A DNA stretch of 64,000 bases from contig NZ_JAMFMA010000001.1 of assembly GCF_023502425.1 (NCBI RefSeq), positions 1,240,001 to 1,304,000 of the forward strand, in the 5' to 3' direction. Numbering within the stretch: position 1 is the first letter of the stretch; the number at the start of each line of letters is the position of its first letter. The position numbers were made by a program, and so were the translations under genes. The stretch is from Flagellimonas spongiicola (GTDB lineage Bacteria; Bacteroidota; Bacteroidia; Flavobacteriales; Flavobacteriaceae). Shown piece after piece: positions 37,023-46,768 of this stretch. The notes beneath the pieces are model-generated. The model saw only the letters and a program-made list of their open reading frames with translations, was not told the origin of the DNA and made no database searches.

Positions 37023-38651
37023 ATGGATTTAAACTTCAATAAAAACGAAGATCACAATAAATTAAAACTCTCTGAATTACGTAAAAAATTGTCCCAAGTT
37101 AAGCTTGGGGGCGGTAAAAAACGGATAGAAAAACATCATGCCAAAGGCAAAATGACTGCGCGAGAGCGAATCGATTATTTGTTGGATGATGATTCCGATT
37201 CCATTGAAATTGGTGCATTCGCTGGCGATGGAATGTATGAGGAACATGGAGGTTGTCCAAGTGCTGGCGTGGTAGTTAAGATTGGCTATATCCAAGAGAA
37301 ACAATGCGTTGTTGTTGCTAATGATGCCACTGTAAAGGCTGGGGCCTGGTTCCCAATTACAGGAAAGAAGAACCTACGCGCCCAAGAGATTTCCATAGAA
37401 AATAAATTACCAATTATTTATTTGGTGGATAGTGCTGGGGTTTATTTACCAATGCAAGATGAAATATTCCCGGACAAAGAACATTTTGGTAGGATCTTTA
37501 GAAACAATGCGGTGATGAGCAGCATGGGCATAACACAAATTTCGGCGGTGATGGGGAGCTGTGTGGCTGGAGGAGCATATTTGCCAATCATGAGCGACGA
37601 AGCATTGATTGTGGACAAAACGGGCAGTATCTTCTTAGCAGGTAGCTATTTGGTGAAGGCGGCAATAGGAGAAAGTATTGATAACGAAACCCTGGGCGGT
37701 GCAACTACACACTCAGAAATAAGTGGTGTTACGGATTACAAGGCAAAAGATGATAAGGATGCCTTGGATAAAATCAAGAATATCGTTGCTAAAATCGGGG
37801 CATTTGAAAAAGCGGGGTACAATCGAGTAGAAAGTACGCCACCCATGGAAAGTGTTGATGATATTTACGGTATTCTTCCAAAATCCAGAAGTGACCAATA
37901 CGATATGCTTGAAATTATCAAAAGGTTGGTGGACAACTCTGAATTTGAACAATACAAAGAAGGTTATGGCAAGTCCTTATTGACTGGGTATGCCAGAATT
38001 GATGGATGGGCCGTAGGTATAGTTGCCAATCAGCGAAAGGTTGTCAAAACCAAAAAGGGGGAAATGCAGTTTGGTGGGGTCATTTATTCCGATTCTGCGG
38101 ATAAGGCGACCCGCTTTATTGCCAATTGCAATCAAAAGAAAATCCCTTTGGTGTTTCTACAGGATGTGACTGGATTTATGGTTGGTAGTAAAAGTGAACA
38201 TGGCGGAATCATTAAAGATGGTGCTAAAATGGTCAATGCCGTCAGTAATTCCGTGGTTCCAAAATTTACCGTGGTAATTGGAAATAGTTATGGGGCTGGT
38301 AATTATGCCATGTGTGGAAAGGCGTATGATCCAAGATTGATTGTTGCATGGCCAAGTGCTGAATTGGCGGTAATGAGCGGCAATTCTGCTGCTAAAGTAT
38401 TGCTCCAGATTGAAAAAGCTTCGCTTGAAAAAAATGGAGAAGTATTGGATGGTGAAAAGGAAAAGGCTCTTTTTGATAAAATCAAACAACGATACGATAA
38501 CCAGATTTCACCTTACTACGCAGCTGCCAGACTATGGACCGATGCAATTATTGATCCAAAGGATACAAGAAAATGGATCTCGATGGGAATTGAGGCTGCA
38601 AACCATAATCCATCCAGTAAAAAATTCAATATGGGGGTTCTACAGGTGTAG
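37023..38651 (+). CDS. Acyl-CoA carboxylase carboxyltransferase (beta) subunit
   Basis: The ATG at 37023 gives 542 residues (MDLNFNKNED), the usual length of the biotin-dependent carboxyltransferase beta subunit of propionyl- or methylcrotonyl-CoA carboxylases. Crotonase-like halves are visible, with GGGKKRIEKHHAKGKMTARERI at the start and the carboxyl-biotin/acyl-CoA region FLQDVTGFMVGSKSEHGGIIKDGAKM. No biotin carboxylase subunit lies beside it in the window, so the partner is encoded elsewhere. The substrate acyl-CoA cannot be told. The stop TAG directly abuts the stop of the convergent gene. Confidence 0.9.
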   Translation: MDLNFNKNEDHNKLKLSELRKKLSQVKLGGGKKRIEKHHAKGKMTARERIDYLLDDDSDSIEIGAFAGDGMYEEHGGCPSAGVVVKIGYIQEKQCVVVANDATVKAGAWFPITGKKNLRAQEISIENKLPIIYLVDSAGVYLPMQDEIFPDKEHFGRIFRNNAVMSSMGITQISAVMGSCVAGGAYLPIMSDEALIVDKTGSIFLAGSYLVKAAIGESIDNETLGGATTHSEISGVTDYKAKDDKDALDKIKNIVAKIGAFEKAGYNRVESTPPMESVDDIYGILPKSRSDQYDMLEIIKRLVDNSEFEQYKEGYGKSLLTGYARIDGWAVGIVANQRKVVKTKKGEMQFGGVIYSDSADKATRFIANCNQKKIPLVFLQDVTGFMVGSKSEHGGIIKDGAKMVNAVSNSVVPKFTVVIGNSYGAGNYAMCGKAYDPRLIVAWPSAELAVMSGNSAAKVLLQIEKASLEKNGEVLDGEKEKALFDKIKQRYDNQISPYYAAARLWTDAIIDPKDTRKWISMGIEAANHNPSSKKFNMGVLQV

Positions 38652-40862
38652 TCATGAAGCCGTAAACTTGGCAAGTTGCTGTTCTTCGCCCGCCTCATGA
38701 AGTCGTACCAAAAACTCCTCACTGCGTTGATTGGGCTTGCCAAAATTATACTGAACAGTGCATTTTAGAAAAGTAGGAATGCTATTCCCTGATGTTCTAT
38801 TGCCCAAGTAGGTCACATTTAAAATCCATTCACCAACGGTATCCGGTCCTACAATCTCAAATTGTTCGCTACTAAAACCGTGTTGCAATTCATCCAATAT
38901 TCGCTTTTTGTCACTAGTATCCGTATGCTCCCAATTAAAAAACCGTTTTTGTGGATTTACGAACTGAACGACGAATTCAGAATCTGGATTGCTCCATTCC
39001 AAGACCACACGCGCATTGTACGTAAGATTATTTCGATAGGCATTGTCCACCTTGGATAGGTCCAAATTGTTCTTTTGTTGATTCACCAAATTGCGGAGTT
39101 CAGTGCCCATTAATTTTTCAACTCCCATAAAATTCAAGGCCGGATTCGCAGACCCATCAACAATGCGATGAGAAAGTGTTAAGGCTTCTTGGTAGTTGCC
39201 ACTTTCCTTTTGGGCCAACGCCAAATCCATATAGGATTGGATTTTGTTTCCATATTCTGCTACCATCCGTTCGGCTATCAATACTGCCATTTCATAATTG
39301 CCATTTTCACGAGATTTTAAATAGGTAGCTCTTAGCTCCTCATAACTCGAATTTGATTTTTCCAATACATTGGATAGAATACGCATACCGAGTTCTGGAC
39401 TGGAGGTATGGAAAAAGTTGGATACGTCCACAAGGTATTCCGGTAAATTCGAATAGTTATTCCGTTGTTTCAAATAAATCTGATATGCTTCCTTTAAGGA
39501 TTTGCCATTTTTAAGTTCCTTTAAATACGGCGTAACCAATTCTTTTTTATTGACTTTTAATTTACCATCGTACACATTGTTGGTCAATCGGGCCAAGTCT
39601 CTTTTTTCACCATTTGGACCTTTGACTAAAGCTGTTTTTGTGGTTATCAATAACACCCCGTTTGCTCCCATACTACCAAACCGATTAGTGGCTGCAAGTC
39701 CTTTTAAAACCGTTATTTCAGCAATGTTTCTTGGATCTATGAAATTAGTATTGGACAGGCTACTGGATCTTGAAGTATCATTGCTTCTTGTTGGTGGGTC
39801 ATCCAATAATCCTTGCGAACTGGAACTTGCTCTTCTTGTGGGCACACCATCAATGACAATAAGTCCATAATTACTTCCTAAAATGGAGTTGCTTGGCCGC
39901 ATCACAATTTGGCTCAAATCGTCATTTTGACCTAATCTGACACCCGAAAATTTGCCTTGTATTGCTCTGTTTCCATCGGTAGCTGCATCAGGAATTACCT
40001 CTTCGGTAATGGACTGCACGGCATACCCCACTTTGTCCTTGTTTTCCTTTCCAAAAGCTGTCGTAATCTCCTCGGGCTTTACCTCCACTTCTTCAGTCAC
40101 GACAACTTCATCCAATACAATTCCGGAGTCATCAAACGTGAAGCTTAATGCTTGACTATCGCCCAACAATTGCTCTTTTATGATATTGCCATAGGAAAGT
40201 ACCAAGGTTTCTCCTTTTTCCGCTTCAATCTGAAAACCACCGTTAGTATTTGTTTTGACCTTGTTCTCTGGGTTTTCTTTGGAATGTACCGATACATCTG
40301 CTAAGCCGCTGGTGCCATTGTACACAGTTCCAGAATATGCTACTTTATTTAATGCAGTAGTATCCTTTAATGCTAGGTTAACCAAATTACCATTATTTAC
40401 AATGGCCAAAAGGTTCAATGTGGCACGATCAAAATCTTTTTTACTATTGATAATATATACTTCGCCTTGAAAACTAGGGGCCGAAGTTCCCAAGTTTTGG
40501 TTACCATCCGTAAATATCAAAACTTCATCACCGCTCACATAATTTCCCAATTTAGCATAGGAAGTACCCCCATCATAATCCGCCCTACTTAATCTTTCCT
40601 TTAAAGATGACCAATTACCAGAATTCACTGTAAAACCTTCTTTTTCTTGTACATCGTTGCTGAAAGTCAATATATCAACATTGGCATCTTGCAATGTTTT
40701 AAAGTAGGCATCCAAAAAGTAAAATTCCTTCTCTAAATTTCTATCCTGCATGGAATGCGAAACATCCCAGCACAATGCCACTTTTTTTGGAGCTTGTGCG
40801 GTAATTGTGGACATTCCCGCAAATAGAAATGCCACAAATAAACAAATATTGTTTTTGGTCAT
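38652..40862 (-). CDS. Secreted VWA + carboxypeptidase-like + TonB-plug + TPR protein without a beta-barrel
   Basis: The 736-residue protein has a signal peptide (to about residue 23) and then four clear parts. A VWA domain (about 27-165) has an intact MIDAS start Asp33-x-Ser35-x-Ser37 (DVSHS). A carboxypeptidase-like regulatory Ig-fold follows (about 170-262, ending LDEVVVTEEV). Next is a TonB-receptor plug (about 280-415; QGKFSGVRL, VIDGVP, NIAEITVLKGLAA, GANGVLLITTK). Then come TPR-like helices (about 460-615) and a C-terminal domain (about 620-736). No outer-membrane barrel of 22 strands follows the plug, which is normal for SusC-like receptors. The C-terminal domain is shared with the next gene upstream on the same strand (residues about 455-577 there). 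Function unknown. The start ATG at 40862 lies 10 bases past the paralogue stop. Confidence 0.75.
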   Translation of the reverse strand: MTKNNICLFVAFLFAGMSTITAQAPKKVALCWDVSHSMQDRNLEKEFYFLDAYFKTLQDANVDILTFSNDVQEKEGFTVNSGNWSSLKERLSRADYDGGTSYAKLGNYVSGDEVLIFTDGNQNLGTSAPSFQGEVYIINSKKDFDRATLNLLAIVNNGNLVNLALKDTTALNKVAYSGTVYNGTSGLADVSVHSKENPENKVKTNTNGGFQIEAEKGETLVLSYGNIIKEQLLGDSQALSFTFDDSGIVLDEVVVTEEVEVKPEEITTAFGKENKDKVGYAVQSITEEVIPDAATDGNRAIQGKFSGVRLGQNDDLSQIVMRPSNSILGSNYGLIVIDGVPTRRASSSSQGLLDDPPTRSNDTSRSSSLSNTNFIDPRNIAEITVLKGLAATNRFGSMGANGVLLITTKTALVKGPNGEKRDLARLTNNVYDGKLKVNKKELVTPYLKELKNGKSLKEAYQIYLKQRNNYSNLPEYLVDVSNFFHTSSPELGMRILSNVLEKSNSSYEELRATYLKSRENGNYEMAVLIAERMVAEYGNKIQSYMDLALAQKESGNYQEALTLSHRIVDGSANPALNFMGVEKLMGTELRNLVNQQKNNLDLSKVDNAYRNNLTYNARVVLEWSNPDSEFVVQFVNPQKRFFNWEHTDTSDKKRILDELQHGFSSEQFEIVGPDTVGEWILNVTYLGNRTSGNSIPTFLKCTVQYNFGKPNQRSEEFLVRLHEAGEEQQLAKFTAS

Positions 40863-40872
40863 TATCTGTTGA

Positions 40873-42606
40873 TTAATTCAGGGCAAAAAGTTGTTGATTT
40901 ACGTTCTTGGCACGTAACTTAAAAACCTTGATTTCCTTAGACTGGTTGGGTGTGTTGAAGTTTTTGTAGATTGTTGTCTTCAAATAAACCGGGGTAAGTC
41001 TTTTATTGCCCAAATATTTGATGTTTACTTTCCAAGTGCCACTCATTGGCTTGTAAATTAGATACTCTTCACTCGAATATCCTATTAATTTTTCCTCTTT
41101 AATTCTATCTGGGTTCTTATTTAACGAATGCGCCCAAGTGAACTCACGTTGTTCTGGGTTTACGAATTGGATATCAAATTCAGCTTCTCCGTCATTCCAT
41201 TCAAAGACCAGTCTTGTGCCATCAAATTCTTCCTTACTAAATGGCATATCCTTCTGATATTTTGCCACCTGATTACCGTTCAATACTAGTAGATTATTGA
41301 AATCGTTGTTCATTACATCCATAAATTCATCGGACTTCCCCAACAATGCCTGATCCACCAAGTAACTGTAACGTGCATGCATGGTTGCAGACCTTCCAAA
41401 ATCCCCAATATTGTAGTAACTACTCGCTAAATTCTTGTACGACTGAACATATGCAGGTCGCAATCGGAAAACGTCTTTGTAGACCTCTAGGGCAGATTTA
41501 TGCATTCCCTGTGCTTCCATTTTATAAGCCAAGGCCTTTAGTATTGTGGCATCATTTGAGAATCGAGTCCATAACTCATCCCCTATTTTACGCGCCTGTT
41601 CATCATCGTTTAGTTCCGATGAAAAGTAGGAGAAACAATCCAAATAAAAATATGGGGAGTTCTTATAATTGGTTTCCAAATTTTCAAAAATCCCCCTAGC
41701 CTCTTTTCTATTCTGCGCTTTACCAATTTCCTCTAAATAAACTGGGGTTTCTAAACTTGATCCTAACACCACATGTTGATTTTCCAAGTAATGCTCTCGA
41801 AAGGCAACCGGACCAATTTCGTCTTTTTTCGGAGGTCTTTGCGGACTGGTATTGGCTATGGTTGTGTTAATAACCACTAATCCTCCGGCAGCTACGGTGC
41901 CATATTTTGCAAGCGCAACTGGTGAATTTATGATACCAATTCGCTCTATAGTTTCGATGGGAATGTAGGTAGGCGCATCAGCGATTATAAAACCATCCAA
42001 TTCAAAGGCTGCAGGCCGAAATCCTGTTAGGGAATTAAAACGTCTTGGCAAGTAAAGCAGCGGTCTTGTTGGGTCGCTGCGGTCTACGCGCACGCCTGGA
42101 ATTTTGTTTTCAATCATCGTCACCACATCAATGACAGCCAGATTGAAATCTTTATTGTCTATTATTCGTAATGAGTAACCTACCCGGTTCTTGTCTAGAA
42201 TACCAAATGCAGTTTTAACCAAGTTCTTGTTCGTGTTGTATTCCAGTAGTAGCTCATTTTGCGTTTTTCGTTTAGTTTGCGTGATGACTACTTCATCCAA
42301 TTCCTCCACATATTCAGAAAGGACAATATTCAAGAACTGGGTGACATCTTCAATGACGACTTCCACATTATCCTTTCCAGGATAAGAATACACTAATGTT
42401 TGTCCAACTTCAGCCTTGATTTTATAAACGCCATTAACATCTGTTTTAGCAGAAGCATCCGTTTCGGCAACTTGCACCGAAACATTGGTAAGTCGTTCGA
42501 ATCCATCGGTAACAAAACCTTGAATTTGTTTTGATTGCCCAAAGGTCATCGAGACAGAAACCAGAAAGAAAATAAGGATGTACGAAGTGTAGTGATTAGA
42601 TTTCAT
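40873..42606 (-). CDS. Secreted carboxypeptidase-like + TonB-plug + TPR protein without a beta-barrel
   Basis: The 577-residue paralogue of the next gene has a signal peptide (to about residue 24), a carboxypeptidase-like Ig-fold (about 26-100, ending ELDEVVIT), a degenerate TonB plug (about 130-250; GVRVDRSDPTRP, FELDGFII, IETIERIGIINSP, AAGGLVVINTT), TPR-like helices (about 300-430) and the shared C-terminal domain (about 455-577; FVNPEQREFTWAHS, WKVNIKYLGNK). It lacks the VWA domain. The two genes are 10 bases apart and almost certainly co-transcribed. A barrel is absent, so it is not a normal TonB-dependent transporter. Function unknown. Confidence 0.75.
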   Translation of the reverse strand: MKSNHYTSYILIFFLVSVSMTFGQSKQIQGFVTDGFERLTNVSVQVAETDASAKTDVNGVYKIKAEVGQTLVYSYPGKDNVEVVIEDVTQFLNIVLSEYVEELDEVVITQTKRKTQNELLLEYNTNKNLVKTAFGILDKNRVGYSLRIIDNKDFNLAVIDVVTMIENKIPGVRVDRSDPTRPLLYLPRRFNSLTGFRPAAFELDGFIIADAPTYIPIETIERIGIINSPVALAKYGTVAAGGLVVINTTIANTSPQRPPKKDEIGPVAFREHYLENQHVVLGSSLETPVYLEEIGKAQNRKEARGIFENLETNYKNSPYFYLDCFSYFSSELNDDEQARKIGDELWTRFSNDATILKALAYKMEAQGMHKSALEVYKDVFRLRPAYVQSYKNLASSYYNIGDFGRSATMHARYSYLVDQALLGKSDEFMDVMNNDFNNLLVLNGNQVAKYQKDMPFSKEEFDGTRLVFEWNDGEAEFDIQFVNPEQREFTWAHSLNKNPDRIKEEKLIGYSSEEYLIYKPMSGTWKVNIKYLGNKRLTPVYLKTTIYKNFNTPNQSKEIKVFKLRAKNVNQQLFALN

Positions 42607-42732
42607 TGATTGATGATTTTAAAATTATATTTCAAGTTCGAACCAATACTCCTTAACAAATCAGTATCAGGTCTTGCTTAAATTTAAAAAAAAATCCGCA
42701 ATTCTCCGTATAACGCCCTGATAGGCATTGCA

Positions 42733-44082
42733 TTAATTTCCTTGATGGTGTTTTGGTCTTGGTATCAACAATAGTTCCGTTTGACGACCATTTACATATC
42801 TAAAACCGTCTTCTCCATAAAACCCCGCTTCTTCCAACATAACACGTATATCCCGCTTCCATTCTGGAATATGGACCGTGGTATTCAATTCAATGGCATA
42901 TACGGTATTAGGATTAAGCGGATAGTTCTCTCCATCGTCCTTCATGACACCATCTTGTGCATCCCACATACCTATTGTTGTTCCTGCCGAATGACCATAG
43001 GAACCCAAAGGATGTGTATAAATGGCCGGTTTGAGGCCAACTGCCTTAGCATCCGACAAAGCTTTCGCCAAAATTTCATTTCCAGTTCTACCCGTGATCA
43101 TATTTTTCGTCAAAAAATCCTGCACTCGATTGCCGTCATAAAGGGCATTTACCAAATATGAAGGGGCCGAGGTTTCATTAGGTCGTAGCACATAGGCCAG
43201 TTCCTGGCAATCCGTGTTCAAGCGTAGATAGGTAATCCCAAAATCACAATGCAACAAATCCCCAGGTTGGATTACCAAATCGTCCGGTCTGCCTGAAAAC
43301 GAATACAAGTGGCTCACTAACTCCTCGCTCGTGCGTTGCACATCAACTGTAGGATGAAACCATGTCTCCAATCCCAAGTCCGTTACTTTCTGTCGCATCC
43401 ACCACTCTACCTCAGTAGTTGTGGTGATTCCCGGTGTAATCACTTTTTCAGAAAATGCTTCAGCAATGATGTCATGCGTAACCTCCACTAATTGATCATA
43501 GATGATCATTTCACGCTCTGTCCTGGTTTCAATCCATCGTACTGCCAATTGCTCTGCCGATTGAATCTTGGAATGATAATTTTTAGGCAAGTTGGCCATA
43601 AAACCATCATAATCCGTCTTATCCAAACCATCGGCAATGTTATGATCTTTTGAAAAATTTAAACCAATAGTTGAAGGGTTGCGTTCTTCAATTAGCTGCA
43701 TCAATCGTTTCCACTGGTCGGGTTCTTTTTCCTTATCCCATGCTGATTTTATGCTCTTACCTACATTGTAACGCGCAACAGCCAATCTATCAATAGTGTC
43801 TTTGTCCTTATTTCTGTAGAACAACAAAATGGTTCTCCTGCGTGCATTTAACCATTTGGCCGGTAGCATCGTTTTTAATACAGGGTCTTCGTTGTACTCG
43901 CGAGATATCAAAATCCACATGTCTATCCCGGTCTCATCCATAAGTTTTGGCAACAAGACACTAAATCGTTCTTCCAATAGCTCATCCACCACCCTGGCGC
44001 GTTCAACTTCAGGAAGGATTTGCTGCGCATTAGCCGTAAATGTGATGAAAATGATCAGTAGGAAGGTGTAGAATTTAGTCAT
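42733..44082 (-). CDS. M24 family metallopeptidase (Xaa-Pro aminopeptidase-like), exported
   Basis: The ATG at 44082 gives 449 residues with a signal peptide (MTKFYTFLLIIFITFTANAQ); the longer open frame would overlap the neighbouring terminator. The creatinase-like N-terminal domain (about 25-180) precedes a pita-bread fold with the metal-binding pattern of M24 peptidases: LLHCDFGITYLRLNTDCQ, PLGSYGHSAGTTIG and YAIELNT. Known role of the family: removal of N-terminal residues, often before proline. Export to the periplasm is inferred. It lies between the plug-domain genes and the VWA gene on the same strand. Confidence 0.85.
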   Translation of the reverse strand: MTKFYTFLLIIFITFTANAQQILPEVERARVVDELLEERFSVLLPKLMDETGIDMWILISREYNEDPVLKTMLPAKWLNARRRTILLFYRNKDKDTIDRLAVARYNVGKSIKSAWDKEKEPDQWKRLMQLIEERNPSTIGLNFSKDHNIADGLDKTDYDGFMANLPKNYHSKIQSAEQLAVRWIETRTEREMIIYDQLVEVTHDIIAEAFSEKVITPGITTTTEVEWWMRQKVTDLGLETWFHPTVDVQRTSEELVSHLYSFSGRPDDLVIQPGDLLHCDFGITYLRLNTDCQELAYVLRPNETSAPSYLVNALYDGNRVQDFLTKNMITGRTGNEILAKALSDAKAVGLKPAIYTHPLGSYGHSAGTTIGMWDAQDGVMKDDGENYPLNPNTVYAIELNTTVHIPEWKRDIRVMLEEAGFYGEDGFRYVNGRQTELLLIPRPKHHQGN

Positions 44083-44119
44083 GAATCTAAGTTTGCCTGA
44101 AAGTACATTTTTCAGACAC

Positions 44120-44145
44120 AAAAAAAAAGTGCCCGAAGGCACTTT
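44120..44145 (-). terminator. Intrinsic terminator with TTCG tetraloop after the VWA gene
   Basis: On the minus strand AAAGTGCC-TTCG-GGCACTTT is followed by a run of T. It lies 15 bases past the stop of the gene at 44161. The stable tetraloop and T run are textbook. Confidence 0.92.
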
Positions 44146-44160
44146 ACGATTTGGCGAATT

Positions 44161-45564
44161 TTAGACCCTAGCATACTTTTTAACTATGCGAACAATTATA
44201 TCATTTAACTTTTCAACTGAATAATCTTCTTTAGTTGGTTTTAAATGCTTATTTCCAATTCCACTGTCGTCTGTAAGGAAAACGTAAGTTCCGTTCGTAG
44301 ATACACTAAAAAATCGCATCAAAAACTCTACAGTTTTATCCGCCCCACTTGCCACTACAGGAACTATTTTAACCCCCTTTTCCTGTGCAATTTTAATTTG
44401 TTTTTGAATCAACCCAACCGATTGCTCTGTAAGATGGGGAGGTGCATCTAACAAGAAAAACAGGAGTTTTGCTTTAGCGTTTACGTCCCAAGATTTTGAC
44501 ATTGATACCTTTAAAGCTTCATCTACTGCTTCCTGATAATCTCCTCCGCCATTTGCAGATTGTCGATTTAAGTTCCTCTGGACTTTTTCAATATCAGAAT
44601 CAAAATCAAAATCCCTAGTTAGATATTCATCATTCACATCTCTATAAAAAGTCAATGCAACTCGTTTGCTACCAATATTATCATCTATACGATTAATAAT
44701 ATCACGAAGTTCTTCCTTCAAATAATCCATTTCATCACCCATTGATCCTGTAGCATCTATAGTAAACATAATGTCAACATTTTTGGCAACTGACTTTTCG
44801 TTTAATGTGAAATCCACGGTCTTAGCATTAGCATTTATTTTTTTACCATGGATTTTGCTATTATGTTGTACTTGTACATAATAGTATTCGTCCAATTTTC
44901 TTGAATGTAAATCTTTGAAAATTATCGCCTTACCAAATGCATCTGTCTTAGTTTTCATAATAGGTGAATTTGATGACGGATTATCATTGAAAACCTTAAC
45001 ACTTATGTTTGCTAAAGGTTCATTTTTGTTGTTTGCTATTGATACCTCTAATTTGTTTTCCAAATAAAAGCCCCAGTCCTCTTGAATTTTTTGATATTCC
45101 TTTCGCTTTAAGGTTTTCCTCCATTCTTGGAAATCTTGAATATCGTTGATTTCTCCTGCTGTCAAAATACCCGCACCGTAATTGCTTCCAACATACACAC
45201 CACCAACTCTGCCACTTAATGCCTTGGATACACTGTACCCAGCAACAACAACTTCTTCCAACATCTCGGAATCCTCACTCATAACGACATTAATTATGGT
45301 GTTTTCGGTTACCGTTACGCGTTCAGTTTTCATCCCTAAATAGGTGAAAAATAATATTTCACCAATTTTTGCGGATATCTTATAATTTCCGTCAAAATCA
45401 GTATGGGTACTGTTATCAGTATCACCAACAGTAATAATTACGCCAGGTAAAGGAGTCTCTGTTTCATCAACAACTTTTCCAGTGATATTGATTTTTTGGG
45501 CTGACAAAGATGACACCGTAAAGAATAGAATAGAAAATAAAACTGAAGTTCTCATAATTGACAT
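44161..45564 (-). CDS. Secreted carboxypeptidase-like/VWA domain protein
   Basis: The ATG at 45564 is preferred (467 residues, MSIMRTSVLFSILFFTV signal peptide); an in-frame codon at 45597 adds 11 residues. A carboxypeptidase-like Ig-fold (about 25-95) ends at LEEVVVAGYSVSKALSGRVGG, which looks like the start of a TonB plug that is otherwise missing. A second Ig-like region follows (about 165-250). A C-terminal VWA domain has the MIDAS motif DATGSMGDE (Asp-x-Thr-x-Ser), then about 200 more residues. Similar VWA proteins occur in Bacteroidota with no known role. It may belong with the two plug-domain genes. Confidence 0.75.
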   Translation of the reverse strand: MSIMRTSVLFSILFFTVSSLSAQKINITGKVVDETETPLPGVIITVGDTDNSTHTDFDGNYKISAKIGEILFFTYLGMKTERVTVTENTIINVVMSEDSEMLEEVVVAGYSVSKALSGRVGGVYVGSNYGAGILTAGEINDIQDFQEWRKTLKRKEYQKIQEDWGFYLENKLEVSIANNKNEPLANISVKVFNDNPSSNSPIMKTKTDAFGKAIIFKDLHSRKLDEYYYVQVQHNSKIHGKKINANAKTVDFTLNEKSVAKNVDIMFTIDATGSMGDEMDYLKEELRDIINRIDDNIGSKRVALTFYRDVNDEYLTRDFDFDSDIEKVQRNLNRQSANGGGDYQEAVDEALKVSMSKSWDVNAKAKLLFFLLDAPPHLTEQSVGLIQKQIKIAQEKGVKIVPVVASGADKTVEFLMRFFSVSTNGTYVFLTDDSGIGNKHLKPTKEDYSVEKLNDIIVRIVKKYARV

Positions 45565-45652
45565 AGTTTTGAGGTTACGTTCCAAACCTATTTCCATTTA
45601 TGAATCCATTCAATCGAAATTGAGTAAGCTATATCAAAATGCGGGTAAAAAG

Positions 45653-46768
45653 CTATTTAGAGTTAGTTTCATCTAAATGTGCAATTGTTGCTTTACGATC
45701 TACTTTCCCTGTTGCCGTCTCAACGAATTGAGTACAAAAAAGTATCGCTTTAGGCACCTCGTATCTATCCAATTCTTGAAAAGCCGTAATCTTTTCTGTA
45801 AGCGTTTGCTGCTCATTTGCAACTCCTTCTACCACCAAAATCAATTTTTGTCCCAGTGTTTCGTCTTGGACACCAGCAACAAAGAAACGTTTATGGATAA
45901 CTGAAGCTAATTTTCGTTCTATGCGTTCCGGAATTAATTTAATACCACCTGAATTTATTATTAAATCGTATCGACCATTCCATTTAAACTGGCTTTCAGA
46001 TTTCAATTCTACAATATCGTTGGTGGTTATTGCCTGAGTGGAAATTGAGGGAGCATCAATGACCAAACAGTTTCGCTCATCTTGGCTGATATTGACTTTA
46101 GGTAAAACCATAAACCAATTCTGGTTTTCAATGAGGCCAAGTAAGTTATTCGCAGGATTATTTAAGGGTTTTGCGGCGATATGGGTGACGGTTTCCGTCA
46201 TACCATAGGTTTCAAAGGCCATGGTTTTTGAAGGCTGAAGCTTCATTTTCAGTTCTTTAGAAACCGGTGCGCCTCCAATGATCAACTTGGTTATTTTATC
46301 CAGTTTATGAACCGATTTTTCCACTTGCAAAGGAACCATCGCTACAAAGTCATAGATTTTATCAGATAATTCCAACGGACTGGACGACGGTTGGACATAG
46401 TCCAATTCCAATCCTAATACAAAAGCTCTTACCAGCATCATCTTTCCCGCAATACCGGAACACGGCAAGCATAACAGTGACCTGTTTTTTGATTCCAACT
46501 GAAAAAAATCTCCAGTAGCCAATGCTGAATTGACCATGTGCTCCTTAGCTAGACGGATTTCTTTGGGTGTTCCTGTAGAACCTGAAGTATTAACGATACA
46601 ATAGGGCTGTTCCAAACACCAATCGACAATAAAATCCCCTATTTCCTGTTCAAAGGGAACACCTTCTTTTATCAGACTGTATCCTACCTCCGGCAACTCA
46701 TTAAATTCATAATGAATGCCGTTAAGTTTAAAATCGGGATGTGTGTTACGCCACTTGGGAGTTTTCAT
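45653..46768 (-). CDS. menE: o-Succinylbenzoate-CoA ligase (MenE-like AMP-binding protein)
   Basis: The ATG at 46768 gives 371 residues (MKTPKWRN); five codons more would start at 46783. The AMP-binding motif NTSGSTGTPKE is present at about 70-80 and the C-terminal part has RYDLIINSGGIKLIPERIE and GKVDRKA typical of adenylate-forming ligases. Role: attachment of CoA to o-succinylbenzoate in menaquinone synthesis. It is short for the family (about 450), as is usual in Flavobacteriia. It overlaps the CPBP gene by 23 bases and follows menC in the same operon. Confidence 0.88.
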   Translation of the reverse strand: MKTPKWRNTHPDFKLNGIHYEFNELPEVGYSLIKEGVPFEQEIGDFIVDWCLEQPYCIVNTSGSTGTPKEIRLAKEHMVNSALATGDFFQLESKNRSLLCLPCSGIAGKMMLVRAFVLGLELDYVQPSSSPLELSDKIYDFVAMVPLQVEKSVHKLDKITKLIIGGAPVSKELKMKLQPSKTMAFETYGMTETVTHIAAKPLNNPANNLLGLIENQNWFMVLPKVNISQDERNCLVIDAPSISTQAITTNDIVELKSESQFKWNGRYDLIINSGGIKLIPERIERKLASVIHKRFFVAGVQDETLGQKLILVVEGVANEQQTLTEKITAFQELDRYEVPKAILFCTQFVETATGKVDRKATIAHLDETNSK

